Part shown: positions 5,878 through 16,052 of the stretch, one piece after another
Layout of the letters: every line of letters starts with the position of its first letter
Numbering within the stretch: position 1 is the stretch's first letter
NCBI GenBank assembly: GCA_934394985.1
Contig: CAKRRF010000003.1
Span: forward strand, 1 to 64,000
DNA from: an uncultured Marvinbryantia sp.
GTDB lineage: Bacteria > Bacillota > Clostridia > Lachnospirales > Lachnospiraceae
Length of the DNA stretch: 64,000 bases
Reading direction: 5' to 3'
Notes under the pieces: model-generated
Told to the model about the DNA's origin: nothing
Seen by the model: only the letters and a program-made list of their open reading frames with translations
The model's database searches: none
Made by a program: the position numbers and the translations under genes

Positions 5878-8865
5878 TTATCCAAACATATACATTTCAT
5901 CGTCTGACTCTCCGTCTGTCTGTTCCTGTCGCTTCTGCTCTTTCTTTTTCTGAATGTACTGCTCCAGCAGTGCGCTGAAAAGATAAAGGATGATGCAGAC
6001 TACACTGATCAGACTTCCCGGTTCCAGTCCGGATGGTACAAAATTCATTTCAATGCTGTGGTGTCCTTCTGTCAGATCCACACCGGTCAGTGCATCTCCC
6101 ACACGATAGGAAGATACCGGTTCACCATCTACTTTTACCGTCCATCCTTCATCATAAGGAATCGTCAGCAGCAATGTTCCTGCCTGGTCTGCCTGAATAT
6201 CTCCGCTGATATGATTTCCCTCTTCCACCACATGCTCCAGCTGATTCGCTGCCAGTTTCTGAAAAACTTCATTATATTCTTCATCACTGCAGGTATATAC
6301 ACGTACCGGAACCGGGTTACTCTGGTTATCTTTATAGGTAATCGTAATATTCGCTTTACTGTTTTCTCCTTCTTCTGTTACCGTGCCCAGATTAAACAGA
6401 TTCTTTGTATAATTATTTACCGTCTTTTCTCCCTGCGGAGTCTTGATTGTCACACTCTTTACGTTTTCTGTGAATTCGATGTAAGTCTGTTCTCCCGGAT
6501 GAAGACGAATGATATAAGTTGGTCCCTCTTCCAGTGAATATGCTTCTCTTAACGTATAGGCAAATGGCACTCCCGCAGCCAGCTGTGCAAACTGATCCTG
6601 AATCTCCATAGCTGTCTGATTGCTGTAAATATCCCAGTTTTTAATAGCGGAAGAGACCATAAATCCAAGTGACAATGCCTGATCATTCTTATAAAGATAT
6701 AAAGGCTCTTCATATCCTTCTTGTGTCATCTGATACAGTGTATCTGATCCTTTTCTGGATACTACATAACGCACGCCAAATACATCATTGAACAGCTTTG
6801 TTACACCATTGTATCCATCCTTGTTGGTTCTTGCCTCCATACCGATACTGCGGCAAAGATTAACTGTGGCCTCCGGCATCGTAGAGGAAAAGAGTACCAC
6901 ACCATTTGCGCCCATAAACATATTCTCATTTCGCATTCTCTGGCTGTCAATTTCGCTGCGGTAAAAATCCTCTGTCTGGTCGTATGCTTCAATTAATTTC
7001 TTATAGGCAATCTGTTCATCCACATAGGTACTTCGTCCTACCGTTCCGTTCATGCAGACACCATAAATGCCTGTAACAACCATCTCAGCAGTCAGTACAA
7101 CTGTCAGGATGCTTTTTGCAAGATGAATTCTTCGCCCACTCTCCTGATACCAGAGCAGCAAAATGCCATACAGCACCAGAAGCAACAGTGTCACCATATA
7201 TACATACCACTCCCGTTCTCCCTCCTGCTTCACCATACAGTACGCAGTGAAGAGAATCGCCAGAAGCCAAGACAACAGTATCTTCCATGACTTCATCTTT
7301 TGGATATGCCTTATGGCATCAAACCCCATAGTCAGAAGCAGTGCAATATATAAAAATGCAAATCGATTTGGCAGACCATTCTGTACGTGAAATCCATGCC
7401 AAATATAGTTTAGCATATTAAAATTCATACTTAATGCCAGCAGTCCCAGCAGCAGCAGCTTTGCTACCCGTTCAGAAAGCCGCAGTTCCTGATCCAGCAG
7501 ATACAGCACTACCAAAATCATTACCACTACGCCACAGTAAATATTTACTCCCGACTGGTCATCATAGATATTGATCGGCTCTACCAGTGCAAAATGTCCG
7601 GTCAGCTGCGCAACCCCATCTGTATAAAACTTGATTTTTTGAGGGAAACTGCTGTCTGCAGATTCAGTGACTGCCAGATTCAGATATGCCGGCAGCAGCA
7701 CCAGTGCTGCCATACCACCTGCCAGCAGTGAAAACCAGGTAAACTTTAACCCGGAGCCAAAAAATTTTTTTATCTCAAACTTTCTGGCACCAATCCATAA
7801 TACCAGAAAATACAGGCACGCAAACAGGCAAAGCATATAGCCGATATAATAGTTACAGTACAGGCCATACAGCAGAGCCAGTGCATACATGCTGCCCTTT
7901 TCTCCTGACACAATTTTTTCAATTCCCAGCATCACCAGTGGCAGCACCATGATGCTGTCCAGCCACATCACATTAAAATAATATCCGATCATAAATGCGG
8001 ACAATGCATACATACAGGCAAACGCAACCGGAAAATAGTCCTGATCTTCCTCTCTCTGAGAAAGGTACCATCCGAAAATTCCTCCCGTAAGTGCAATCTT
8101 CAGCAAAATCAGATATGCCATGAAATCCATTACATGTTCAGAAGATACCGCTGTAATCAGCAGATTCAGCGGGCTGGCCAGATAATAGGCAAATACTGCC
8201 CACATATTATATCCGAGACCTCCTCCAAATGACCAGGTCAGCGACTGGCTGGCTGCCAGCTTATCATGAAAATCAGTAAAAAATGGAAGATACTGGTGAA
8301 GGGAATCGATAATCAGGACCCCATGGTCTCCAAATGGATATACACCATTTATGATGTAGGCAACAAGCATCGTCAATGCCGGAATGGCAAATCCCAGCCC
8401 GGTACACCATTTCCGTACTTTTTTTCTCTGATACTCTTCCAGTGTAAAAGTTTTCTCTTTTGTCTTAAATACGATCAGTTTACTGAAAACAAAATTCAGA
8501 ATCAGCACAACCACCTGGATGATCAGTTTGGCGATCATATCCTGCATATTCCATACACAGCAAAACATCACAACACCAAAAATCTCAATAAACATGGTCA
8601 GCAGACGCATGCCGATGAACTGTCCCATCTCTCTGAGCAGTGCCCAACCCCCGATGGTTCTGCTTTCAAATACAAACTGCTTATTTACCACATAGGCAAA
8701 TAAAATCGATAACGCAATAGCAAAAAAGTTTGCCCTTGTTACATCCATGTGAATCAGATTACGTAACAGCCAGTAGCTCACCAGATTCACCATTGTAGTA
8801 CATCCGCCGAAAAAGATATAGCGGATTCCCTGATTATGCATCAGTTTCTTTACATAAGTTTCCAT
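5878..8865 (-). CDS. GtrA-YfhO fusion: large polytopic membrane protein
   Basis: About 995 residues. Residues 10-135 form a GtrA-like four-helix domain (RYIFFGGCTTMVNLVSYWLL, then NKQFVFES and SKLIVFK), a family that flips or transfers lipid-linked sugars. A YfhO-type membrane domain follows, with many helices and motifs such as PFGDHGVLIIDSLHQYLPF, and then a large extracytoplasmic beta-rich region. YfhO proteins are GT-C-like and take part in lipoteichoic acid glycosylation in Bacillus and Listeria. A role in decorating cell-surface polymers is inferred. The ATG at 8865 has AGGAAG 8 bp upstream. It overlaps the end of addA by 32 bp. Confidence 0.88.
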   Translation of the reverse strand: METYVKKLMHNQGIRYIFFGGCTTMVNLVSYWLLRNLIHMDVTRANFFAIALSILFAYVVNKQFVFESRTIGGWALLREMGQFIGMRLLTMFIEIFGVVMFCCVWNMQDMIAKLIIQVVVLILNFVFSKLIVFKTKEKTFTLEEYQRKKVRKWCTGLGFAIPALTMLVAYIINGVYPFGDHGVLIIDSLHQYLPFFTDFHDKLAASQSLTWSFGGGLGYNMWAVFAYYLASPLNLLITAVSSEHVMDFMAYLILLKIALTGGIFGWYLSQREEDQDYFPVAFACMYALSAFMIGYYFNVMWLDSIMVLPLVMLGIEKIVSGEKGSMYALALLYGLYCNYYIGYMLCLFACLYFLVLWIGARKFEIKKFFGSGLKFTWFSLLAGGMAALVLLPAYLNLAVTESADSSFPQKIKFYTDGVAQLTGHFALVEPINIYDDQSGVNIYCGVVVMILVVLYLLDQELRLSERVAKLLLLGLLALSMNFNMLNYIWHGFHVQNGLPNRFAFLYIALLLTMGFDAIRHIQKMKSWKILLSWLLAILFTAYCMVKQEGEREWYVYMVTLLLLVLYGILLLWYQESGRRIHLAKSILTVVLTAEMVVTGIYGVCMNGTVGRSTYVDEQIAYKKLIEAYDQTEDFYRSEIDSQRMRNENMFMGANGVVLFSSTMPEATVNLCRSIGMEARTNKDGYNGVTKLFNDVFGVRYVVSRKGSDTLYQMTQEGYEEPLYLYKNDQALSLGFMVSSAIKNWDIYSNQTAMEIQDQFAQLAAGVPFAYTLREAYSLEEGPTYIIRLHPGEQTYIEFTENVKSVTIKTPQGEKTVNNYTKNLFNLGTVTEEGENSKANITITYKDNQSNPVPVRVYTCSDEEYNEVFQKLAANQLEHVVEEGNHISGDIQADQAGTLLLTIPYDEGWTVKVDGEPVSSYRVGDALTGVDLTEGHHSIEMNFVPSGLEPGSLISVVCIILYLFSALLEQYIQKKKEQKRQEQTDGESDDEMYMFG

Positions 8866-11800
8866 TCTTTTCACTTCCTGTCAGCTCACGGTTCAGGCAG
8901 AAGGAATAGATCAGCATCTCCTTTACCGGATAATCCGTCAGCGATTCTAACGCTTTTTTATAACAGCCTAATTGTACTCTATATTTTTCATAGAGGGAAG
9001 AGGCTTCTTGAAATTTCACAAAATCAGTTTTATAGTCTACCAGAACAATCTGTCCTTCTTCTATAAAATAAGCATCAATAATTCCCTGCATCAGAATCCG
9101 TTCCCCTTCATGCCATTCCGGTCGGATATCCGAAGCCGCCACTTCCATGACAAACTGCTGCTCCCGGTACAGACAGCCCTTTTTCTGTGCCTGTGCCATC
9201 CGTCTGCCCAGATCGGATCTCTGAAATCGTATCAGCTTCTCTGTATCTATACATTCCAGATCTTTTTCCGTCAGAATTCCCTTCTTTAGCATACGTAAAA
9301 GTTCCTCCCGGATATCACATTCCAGGTTCACTGCTTCCATGATTTTATGATAAACGGTTCCTCTTCCGGCACCGGTGACTGGCGTCTCCTCCTTTAGAAA
9401 CTGTGGTATAATGGTCTCTTCCTGTTCTTTTTTAGGCATGTCTTCCCCAGGTTCATACAATGCCAGACTCTCCTCCAATTCCTCCATACTCTTTTTCTTC
9501 ACTTCTGAAACACTGACTTTTCCCGGAATCTGTGCAGACTCTTCATAAGCATACCGAAATGTCAGCTGCTCTTCCAGTGCTCTCCATGTCTGCACATCCG
9601 GATGTTCTTCTGTAGAAAGCTGCAACAGCTCCTGCTCCCGGATCATCGACTCAGTCTGACTCTGTGCTTCCTGCTCCAGCAGATTGGAAATGGTATAAAT
9701 CTGCAGTCGAAAGCTGTGCGCTCCTTCACTGCATAAAACCGGCATTATCCAGTCGCAGTCATTTCTGGCCTGAACTCTGTCTGTAAATGAGAGTTTTTCC
9801 TGACCAGCCTGCATGGCATCTTCCCATTTTCTCATTTTTTTATTCAGGCTTTCTACTGCACCCGTTACAATCAGTTTTTCTTTTGCTCTTGTAAGCGCAA
9901 CATACAGAACCCGCATTTCTTCTCCGAGATTCTCATTGCGAATCTGCATTTTTACGAAGTTCTTAAATAATGTACTTCCACTGACACGCAGAACCGGATT
10001 CGTGACATCACAGCCAATTCCAAGCTCCATATGGGTCACAAAGGCACTTCTGGAATCACTCTGGTTCATATTCTTTCCCATTCCGGATACAAATACGATC
10101 GGGAATTCCAGTCCTTTGCTTTTATGAATACTCATAATCCGCACCATATGAGACTCTTCACCTCCGATTGCCGCTTCTCCGAAATCCACTTCATATTTAT
10201 GAAGATTTTCCATATACCGTACAAAGTGATACAATCCATGATAGCTGCCCTTCTCATAAGCCGCTGCCTTTTCCAGCAGCATTTCCAGATTTGCCTTTCT
10301 CTGTTTTCCGGCAGGCATAGCTGACACGTAAGTCAGATAGCCGGTTTCGTCCAAAAGCTCCCACAAAAGTTCCTGCATCGGCGTATAGGCTGCCTTCTTT
10401 CGGAAACAATCTAACATGGAAAAGAATTCTTTCAGTTCTTCTGACTCCCTGCAGATCTGATAGAATGGCTTTTCCAGACTTCGGCTTTTCAATTCTGCCA
10501 GCTGCTGTGCCGTCAGGCCGCCTATCGGGGAATACAATACAGCTGTCAGTGGAATATCCTGACAGGGATTATCAATGATTTTTAACAACGCAAGAACCGT
10601 CTGTACCTCAGGCGCAGAAAAATATCCGTTCCTCGCCCCTGCAAAAACAGGAATTCCCATTTTACTCAGTATTTTTGCAAAATCTTCTGCCCACCCGGAA
10701 ATGGTACGCAACAGAATAACAATATCACCATATTGTGCCGGACGGTACGCCTGTAATGTTTTGTCCCAGACCGGCTGTTTCCCCACAAGCTCCCGGATAC
10801 GGTTTCCCACCATGCGGGCTTCCAGTTCCCTCGCAGTTTCTTCCGGATCCACGTCCTCTTCTTCCATCAGATCCAGCAGCATTACTTCTGATGTAAAATC
10901 CTCTTCTTTTGGTCCGTCCTGAAAAACTGCACCTGCGTAAAGCCTTGCAGCATCATCATAGGCTACTTTACCCAGATCTGTATCCATGATTTTTTCAAAT
11001 ATTTCATTTACACTGTCAAGTACCTGCGATCTGCTTCGAAAATTCTTATGCAGGTCCACTCTTCGACTGCTTCCCTCTGTCAGTGAATAAGCCGCGTATT
11101 TTTCCATAAACAGTTCCGGCCTTGCCAGTCGAAACCGGTAAATACTCTGTTTGACATCTCCTACCATGAACAGATTATGCCTTCCCTCCGGTTCTCCTGA
11201 AATACCGGTAAGAATCATCTCCTGTACCAGATTGCTGTCCTGGTATTCATCAATCATAATATGTTGATAATGCTCTGACAGATCTATGGCTGCCTGCGTA
11301 CGTTCACATACTCCATCTTTTCTGTCTGACAGAATTTTCAGAGCCATATGTTCCAAATCATAAAAATCACAGAGTCCTCTCCTGCGTTTTTCAGCCTCAT
11401 ACCGCCTGGAAAATTCCTGCGTCAGATCCAGCAGCTGTTCCATCATCGGTGCACAATCTCGCATTTGCTGATACATCTGCTCCGGTGTGGCATAAAAGAA
11501 TGTTTCATTTAGTTTCGTAATATTCTTTTTGTATTCATCACGCAGATTTTTTACTTTTTCCCGTAGAAGCGGATCCGTCTTTTCATCTTTTTTAGAAGAA
11601 AGTGTTTTCCATTTTCCCATCTGACCAGCCACACAGCCAAATTCCCGGTAATCTGTTATCCCAGCCAGTTTTTCCAGCCTGGCAAGATCCTGTTCGATCG
11701 CATCTTCATACATATACGGTCCATCTTCCAGATGACAAAGTCTCATGGCTTTCTGAGCCATATGCAGGCAGTCCTCTGTCTGCACCTGCAAGACCTTCAT

Positions 11801-12457
11801 GAATTCCCTCATCCAGTCCATCTGCAAAAAGGTCTCCACACTGTCTGCCTCATAGACTCTGCGGCATTGATCCAACCATTCTTCCGGCCACGGAAAACTC
11901 ATAGAAAAATGATACAGCTGCAACACGGTCTCTTCCAGTATTCTGTCATCCCGGCCGGTAGCAATACATTCTACCATATGAAGAAAACGTTCTGTTTTCT
12001 CTGCATACTGTTCCTCCAGCATTTGCTCCAGTACATCATTTTGCAGCAGCTTCTGTTCTCCTTCATCTGCAATACGAAAATCTGGATCCAGATCAATCGT
12101 ATGAAAATAATTACGTATCACATACTGGCAAAAGCTGTGAATTGTGGAAATCTGAGCATTCTGAAGCAGTGACATCTGACGCTGAAGATGTTCGGCCTTT
12201 CTGGGATCCTTCTCCTCTTCCAGGCGTTCCTCCAGCCGTTCTCTGATTCGATCCCTCATTTCACCGGCTGCCGCATTAGTAAACGTCACAATCAGCATCC
12301 GGTCAATCTCAGCCGGGTGCTGTTCATCCGTCAACAGTGCCAGAATTCTTTCCACCAGCACTGCGGTTTTCCCGGAACCGGCTGCTGCCGACACTAAAAT
12401 ATTACAGTCTCTCAGATCAATGACTGTCCTCTGTTCACTGGTCCAGTTCGTTCCCAT
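8834..12457 (-). CDS. addA: ATP-dependent helicase/nuclease subunit A
   Basis: AddA is the UvrD-like motor and one nuclease of the AddAB complex, the Firmicute counterpart of RecBCD, which resects double-strand ends for RecA. At 1207 residues it is full length. Motifs: Walker A AAAGSGKTAVLV near residue 25, DExx box MIDEYQDSN, motif IV GDVKQSIYRFR, motif V/VI with SIHKSKGLEFP and VALTRAKEKLI, and the C-terminal RecB-type nuclease motif VDYKTD. Its start overlaps the addB stop by 23 bp, so the two subunits are coupled. Confidence 0.97.
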   Translation of the reverse strand: MGTNWTSEQRTVIDLRDCNILVSAAAGSGKTAVLVERILALLTDEQHPAEIDRMLIVTFTNAAAGEMRDRIRERLEERLEEEKDPRKAEHLQRQMSLLQNAQISTIHSFCQYVIRNYFHTIDLDPDFRIADEGEQKLLQNDVLEQMLEEQYAEKTERFLHMVECIATGRDDRILEETVLQLYHFSMSFPWPEEWLDQCRRVYEADSVETFLQMDWMREFMKVLQVQTEDCLHMAQKAMRLCHLEDGPYMYEDAIEQDLARLEKLAGITDYREFGCVAGQMGKWKTLSSKKDEKTDPLLREKVKNLRDEYKKNITKLNETFFYATPEQMYQQMRDCAPMMEQLLDLTQEFSRRYEAEKRRRGLCDFYDLEHMALKILSDRKDGVCERTQAAIDLSEHYQHIMIDEYQDSNLVQEMILTGISGEPEGRHNLFMVGDVKQSIYRFRLARPELFMEKYAAYSLTEGSSRRVDLHKNFRSRSQVLDSVNEIFEKIMDTDLGKVAYDDAARLYAGAVFQDGPKEEDFTSEVMLLDLMEEEDVDPEETARELEARMVGNRIRELVGKQPVWDKTLQAYRPAQYGDIVILLRTISGWAEDFAKILSKMGIPVFAGARNGYFSAPEVQTVLALLKIIDNPCQDIPLTAVLYSPIGGLTAQQLAELKSRSLEKPFYQICRESEELKEFFSMLDCFRKKAAYTPMQELLWELLDETGYLTYVSAMPAGKQRKANLEMLLEKAAAYEKGSYHGLYHFVRYMENLHKYEVDFGEAAIGGEESHMVRIMSIHKSKGLEFPIVFVSGMGKNMNQSDSRSAFVTHMELGIGCDVTNPVLRVSGSTLFKNFVKMQIRNENLGEEMRVLYVALTRAKEKLIVTGAVESLNKKMRKWEDAMQAGQEKLSFTDRVQARNDCDWIMPVLCSEGAHSFRLQIYTISNLLEQEAQSQTESMIREQELLQLSTEEHPDVQTWRALEEQLTFRYAYEESAQIPGKVSVSEVKKKSMEELEESLALYEPGEDMPKKEQEETIIPQFLKEETPVTGAGRGTVYHKIMEAVNLECDIREELLRMLKKGILTEKDLECIDTEKLIRFQRSDLGRRMAQAQKKGCLYREQQFVMEVAASDIRPEWHEGERILMQGIIDAYFIEEGQIVLVDYKTDFVKFQEASSLYEKYRVQLGCYKKALESLTDYPVKEMLIYSFCLNRELTGSEKNGNLCKETDA

Positions 12458-15400
12458 CTTTACGCATCTCCATTTGTTTCCATATCATTTCTTCTGAATA
12501 CTCTTTCAGCCTCCGGTAATGTGTACCAGGCAGCTTTTTGTCCATTCTGCAGACCGACCGATAAATGCAGTAATCGCATCCGGTCTGGTTTTTCCTCTCA
12601 AACGGAACTGCCGCAATCTCACCATCCAGCATCCGTTTTCCCAGTTCTCTCATTTTTTCCTGCACAAATTCAGATAATACCTGAAACTGTTCTTTTTTCA
12701 CAGTTTTCGATCTTTTTGATAATGTTCCGTCTTTATTTTCTGCCACCGGAATCAGGTCTGAACTGCCGGAAAAATACTGATCCATTTCCCTGTACACCTT
12801 CGCATCTTCATTTACCAGTCCGCTCAGTTTCAGTTCTTTCAGGATCTCCTGCTGAATTTGTTCCGGAGATGCCCCCTCTTTTTGACTGAGCATTGGATCT
12901 TTCACATGATAATAAAAGATACCTGCCGGAACAATCTCTTTGTCTCTGTGAATTCTTTTTTCCATTTCCGCTGCTGCATTCAGATAAACCACCAGCTGCA
13001 GCTGCAATCCATAGTAAAGAGCCACCAGATCAAATGCCTTATTTCCGGACTTGTAATCAATTACTTTTATATACACTTCCCGGTCTTTTTCGCATAGATC
13101 AATCCGGTCAATTTTTCCGGTCAGTCTCATCTTTTCCTCTTCCGACAACGTAATATTCACCGCGTCCAGATCTGCTACCTGCGAAAATGACACTTCATAT
13201 CCCACCGGTCTGAAGTGTCCGCCCTGTATCTGCTTCTGCAGTGCCCAGACCGTCCTTCTCAAAATTCGCCGCAAACGTTCAATCATAAATTCATTTCTGG
13301 CGCTGCTGTGAAGGATCTGATGACCATATTCTTCTGCTGCCTGATCTACACATTCATCGATGAGACGATTTCTGATTTCCTCTGTCAGTCCTTCCCAGCC
13401 TCCTTCCTCCAGTTCCGCCTTTCTGGAAAAAAGTTCAATCATCCGATGCGTAATGGTTCCCACATCTACCGGATGAAATTCATACTCCTGACGTTCTTTT
13501 AGCTGAAGCCCATACTGCAAAAAATGGGCAAATGCACAGGAAGCAAATTTTTCCAGACGGCTGACACTGTTTTTCAGCATTTCTCCGTACAGCTTTCTGG
13601 CTGCGGCTTTTCCGATTCCGGTTTCTTCAAACCGTAAAAATGCGGCATGTACCAGTGCTTCACTTTGTTTCTTCCAATTTTCAGAAGAACGGTACCACTG
13701 ATACAGCTCTATCCATTCTCCTGACGGATATTCTTCCCTGATATTCTGCAGTCCTTCTGCCAGCTTCGTGATTCCGGTCCTTGGGGTTACTGACCGTTCC
13801 AGAATACCATCCTCATAATCTTCATCTGTTATGGTCATACCCACAAACAGACGTTGTATACTTCTGATCACATAAGATGGCCGCATGGCAGCACCTTCTG
13901 CATTCCCTTTACAATAAGAAAGATATAATTTTTCCGATGGCTTCGTCAAATTCTGATACAGATAAAACTTCTGAATATAGCTCTCTTCTCTGGCTGTCGG
14001 AGCCAATTCCACACCGGATGCTTCCAGCGTCTCCCGCTCCATTTCTGAGAGAATACCGCCTCCGTTTCCGCTCTTTGGCACCCATCCGTCATTCAATCCC
14101 ATAAAAAACAACACGCGAATATCCTTCAAACGGGTTCTCTCAATATCACCGACCTGTACCCTGTCCATCGTCGGTGGAATAATTCCCACTTTCAGTTCTT
14201 CGAAACCGGTTTCCAGAAGTTCCGTATATTCCTGAAGAGAAAGCACTTCTTCGCCCAGAAGTTCCACGATTTTATCATACAGATCCATCACCATCTGATA
14301 TACCTGCGCATATTCTTTCTGTAAATCCTGACGTCCCTGTTTTTCAAACATCTCCTGATAATCAGACAGTTGCTTCTGGATCTGAAAGGTCACCCCAAGC
14401 TGATACAGCGCCTTCGTCTTTTCCTGTACCGTTGTTTTTCCTGATCTTAGTACTTTTCGTGTTTCTTCCACAGGCCCCATCAGCCGGCTGCGTATTTCTT
14501 CCAGTTGTTCCAGATCCTCGGATGAAAATCCTTCCGGTATCCAGTCAAAGCTTTTTGTCCAGCGGCTGTGTTTTCTGATTCCTGCTGCCAGTACGTAATT
14601 TTCCAGTAAATCTACTTCATCGAAAGACAGACCGCACAGTCCTGTGCGAAGCACCCGAAAGATTCCCGGCACCATAATATCCTGCCGTGCCAGGTCCAGT
14701 ATGGCTCTGAGCAGTTCAATATAAGGGTTGGAACACACCGCCCTGCGGCTGTCCATGAATACCGGGATGTCATATTCCGCAAATATGTGGGGCAATACAT
14801 CTTCATAGGCTGTCATATCTCCGGTAATAACAGCAATCTCCTGATAACGATATCCCTGTCGGATCAGGCTGCGTATCTTCCTGCCGGCATAATGTGCTTC
14901 CTCCATCGGACTGGTTGCCACATGCATACTGATATTTCCATTTTCTTCCGATACCTGTTTCCTGTTTTTCTGTCCATTTCTGAACAGATGTGCCTCCAGA
15001 AATCCCAGTTCGGGACTTTTCTGAAATCTTGGCAGCACTCTGCCCGTCAAAATCTCCGGTTCTAAAATCTCACATCCGCACTCTTCTGCCATATGACAGA
15101 GCGCGCGAATCGTCTTCTTACTTAAATAAAACAATTCATGTTCCCCATAGATTCGAAAAAAGTCCGCTTTCCCATCTATGGTCACAGTCACATATACCTG
15201 TTTTGCCAGAACCAGCAATTTTTTCAGAAGCTTTTGCTGAATCGGCGTAAATCCGGTAAATCCATCCAGTGCAATCACACAGTTCTTTAAAATCTCTGAC
15301 TGGTCTGCTATCTGACACAGCGCCTCCAGTGTTTCTTCCGCCGTAATATATTTTCCGGCCAGTTCCTCCTGAAATCCTCTGTAAAGAATATCCAGATCCT

Positions 15401-15869
15401 TTAATTTATAATAAAGCTGCAGCCGTTCTTTTCCGGTCTCCAGCATCTTCTCCATTTTTTCCTGATCAATATCATACTGGGCAAATTCCGATATCTGTGA
15501 CTTAATCTGAGCCAGATACCCTTTTTTATTTAAATTGCCTTTTAATACCCGCAGTTCTTCCCGGTGTCTGGTGGCTGTCCGGCGCAGCATCAGCGTTTTT
15601 CCCGTATCCTCCAATACCGTTCTGCGATCAGCGCCCACTTCTTCGAAAATACGATGCGCCAGTCTCTGAAAACTCAGAATCTCAATATTTAAAATTCCTT
15701 TTTTAGGATGCAGACGCACCAATTCCTTTTGTGTCTGCATAGTAAATTGCTCCGGCACAATCACCAGGAACCTTGTTCCTGGTGACTGCACCGAAGCTGT
15801 TATTATGTTCTTATACAATTTGCAGGATTTTCCACTTCCGGAATTTCCTAAAATTAGCTGAAGGGACAT
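12435..15869 (-). CDS. addB: ATP-dependent helicase/deoxyribonuclease subunit B
   Basis: AddB is the second AddAB subunit, with an inactive helicase fold that reads Chi and a C-terminal nuclease. Length is 1144 residues. Walker A is GNSGSGKSCK near residue 8. The nuclease motif VIDYKSG is present. The four cysteines of the iron-sulfur staple are visible: one in KFASCAFAHF near residue 778 and three in CDYCIYRSVC near 1100. AGGAGG lies upstream of the ATG. It starts the addBA-gtrA/yfhO-murB-rapZ-whiA-crh run. Confidence 0.97.
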   Translation of the reverse strand: MSLQLILGNSGSGKSCKLYKNIITASVQSPGTRFLVIVPEQFTMQTQKELVRLHPKKGILNIEILSFQRLAHRIFEEVGADRRTVLEDTGKTLMLRRTATRHREELRVLKGNLNKKGYLAQIKSQISEFAQYDIDQEKMEKMLETGKERLQLYYKLKDLDILYRGFQEELAGKYITAEETLEALCQIADQSEILKNCVIALDGFTGFTPIQQKLLKKLLVLAKQVYVTVTIDGKADFFRIYGEHELFYLSKKTIRALCHMAEECGCEILEPEILTGRVLPRFQKSPELGFLEAHLFRNGQKNRKQVSEENGNISMHVATSPMEEAHYAGRKIRSLIRQGYRYQEIAVITGDMTAYEDVLPHIFAEYDIPVFMDSRRAVCSNPYIELLRAILDLARQDIMVPGIFRVLRTGLCGLSFDEVDLLENYVLAAGIRKHSRWTKSFDWIPEGFSSEDLEQLEEIRSRLMGPVEETRKVLRSGKTTVQEKTKALYQLGVTFQIQKQLSDYQEMFEKQGRQDLQKEYAQVYQMVMDLYDKIVELLGEEVLSLQEYTELLETGFEELKVGIIPPTMDRVQVGDIERTRLKDIRVLFFMGLNDGWVPKSGNGGGILSEMERETLEASGVELAPTAREESYIQKFYLYQNLTKPSEKLYLSYCKGNAEGAAMRPSYVIRSIQRLFVGMTITDEDYEDGILERSVTPRTGITKLAEGLQNIREEYPSGEWIELYQWYRSSENWKKQSEALVHAAFLRFEETGIGKAAARKLYGEMLKNSVSRLEKFASCAFAHFLQYGLQLKERQEYEFHPVDVGTITHRMIELFSRKAELEEGGWEGLTEEIRNRLIDECVDQAAEEYGHQILHSSARNEFMIERLRRILRRTVWALQKQIQGGHFRPVGYEVSFSQVADLDAVNITLSEEEKMRLTGKIDRIDLCEKDREVYIKVIDYKSGNKAFDLVALYYGLQLQLVVYLNAAAEMEKRIHRDKEIVPAGIFYYHVKDPMLSQKEGASPEQIQQEILKELKLSGLVNEDAKVYREMDQYFSGSSDLIPVAENKDGTLSKRSKTVKKEQFQVLSEFVQEKMRELGKRMLDGEIAAVPFERKNQTGCDYCIYRSVCRMDKKLPGTHYRRLKEYSEEMIWKQMEMRKDGNELDQ

Positions 15870-15907
15870 ACCTTCCTCCTATATAATAATGCAGCTCTAC
15901 GCTCTGT

Positions 15908-16045
15908 GACGATGCAAAAATATGCTTACTCATCGGACCGTAGAATAACGTCGGTGTTTAGGCGCTGTATTTTAGCGCCTTATGCACCGCTACGTTATGA
16001 TAAGAGCGAGAGCGTGTCCGATGGTAACATATTTTGCATGACGTC
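15908..16045. repeat. Nested palindromic intergenic element (MITE-like or structured RNA)
   Basis: The 138-bp element fills the gap between valS and addB. Outer arms 15908-15938 and 16016-16045 are imperfect reverse complements (both hold GATGCAAAA-like ends and CATCGGAC/GTCCGATG). A middle pair is ATAACGT-CGGTG (15945-15956) with CACCG-ACGTTAT (15985-15998). The core hairpin is GGCGCT/AGCGCC (15961-15979). No ORF is supported. The three-layer fold suggests a miniature inverted-repeat element or an RNA processing/termination structure. Confidence 0.7.
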
Positions 16046-16052
16046 CGTCAGA

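Noticed and set aside
6058..6537. 159-aa open frame on the plus strand inside the GtrA-YfhO gene
   Set aside because: It is antisense to a long, domain-bearing gene, has no ribosome site and no recognisable motif. Many such antisense frames occur here.
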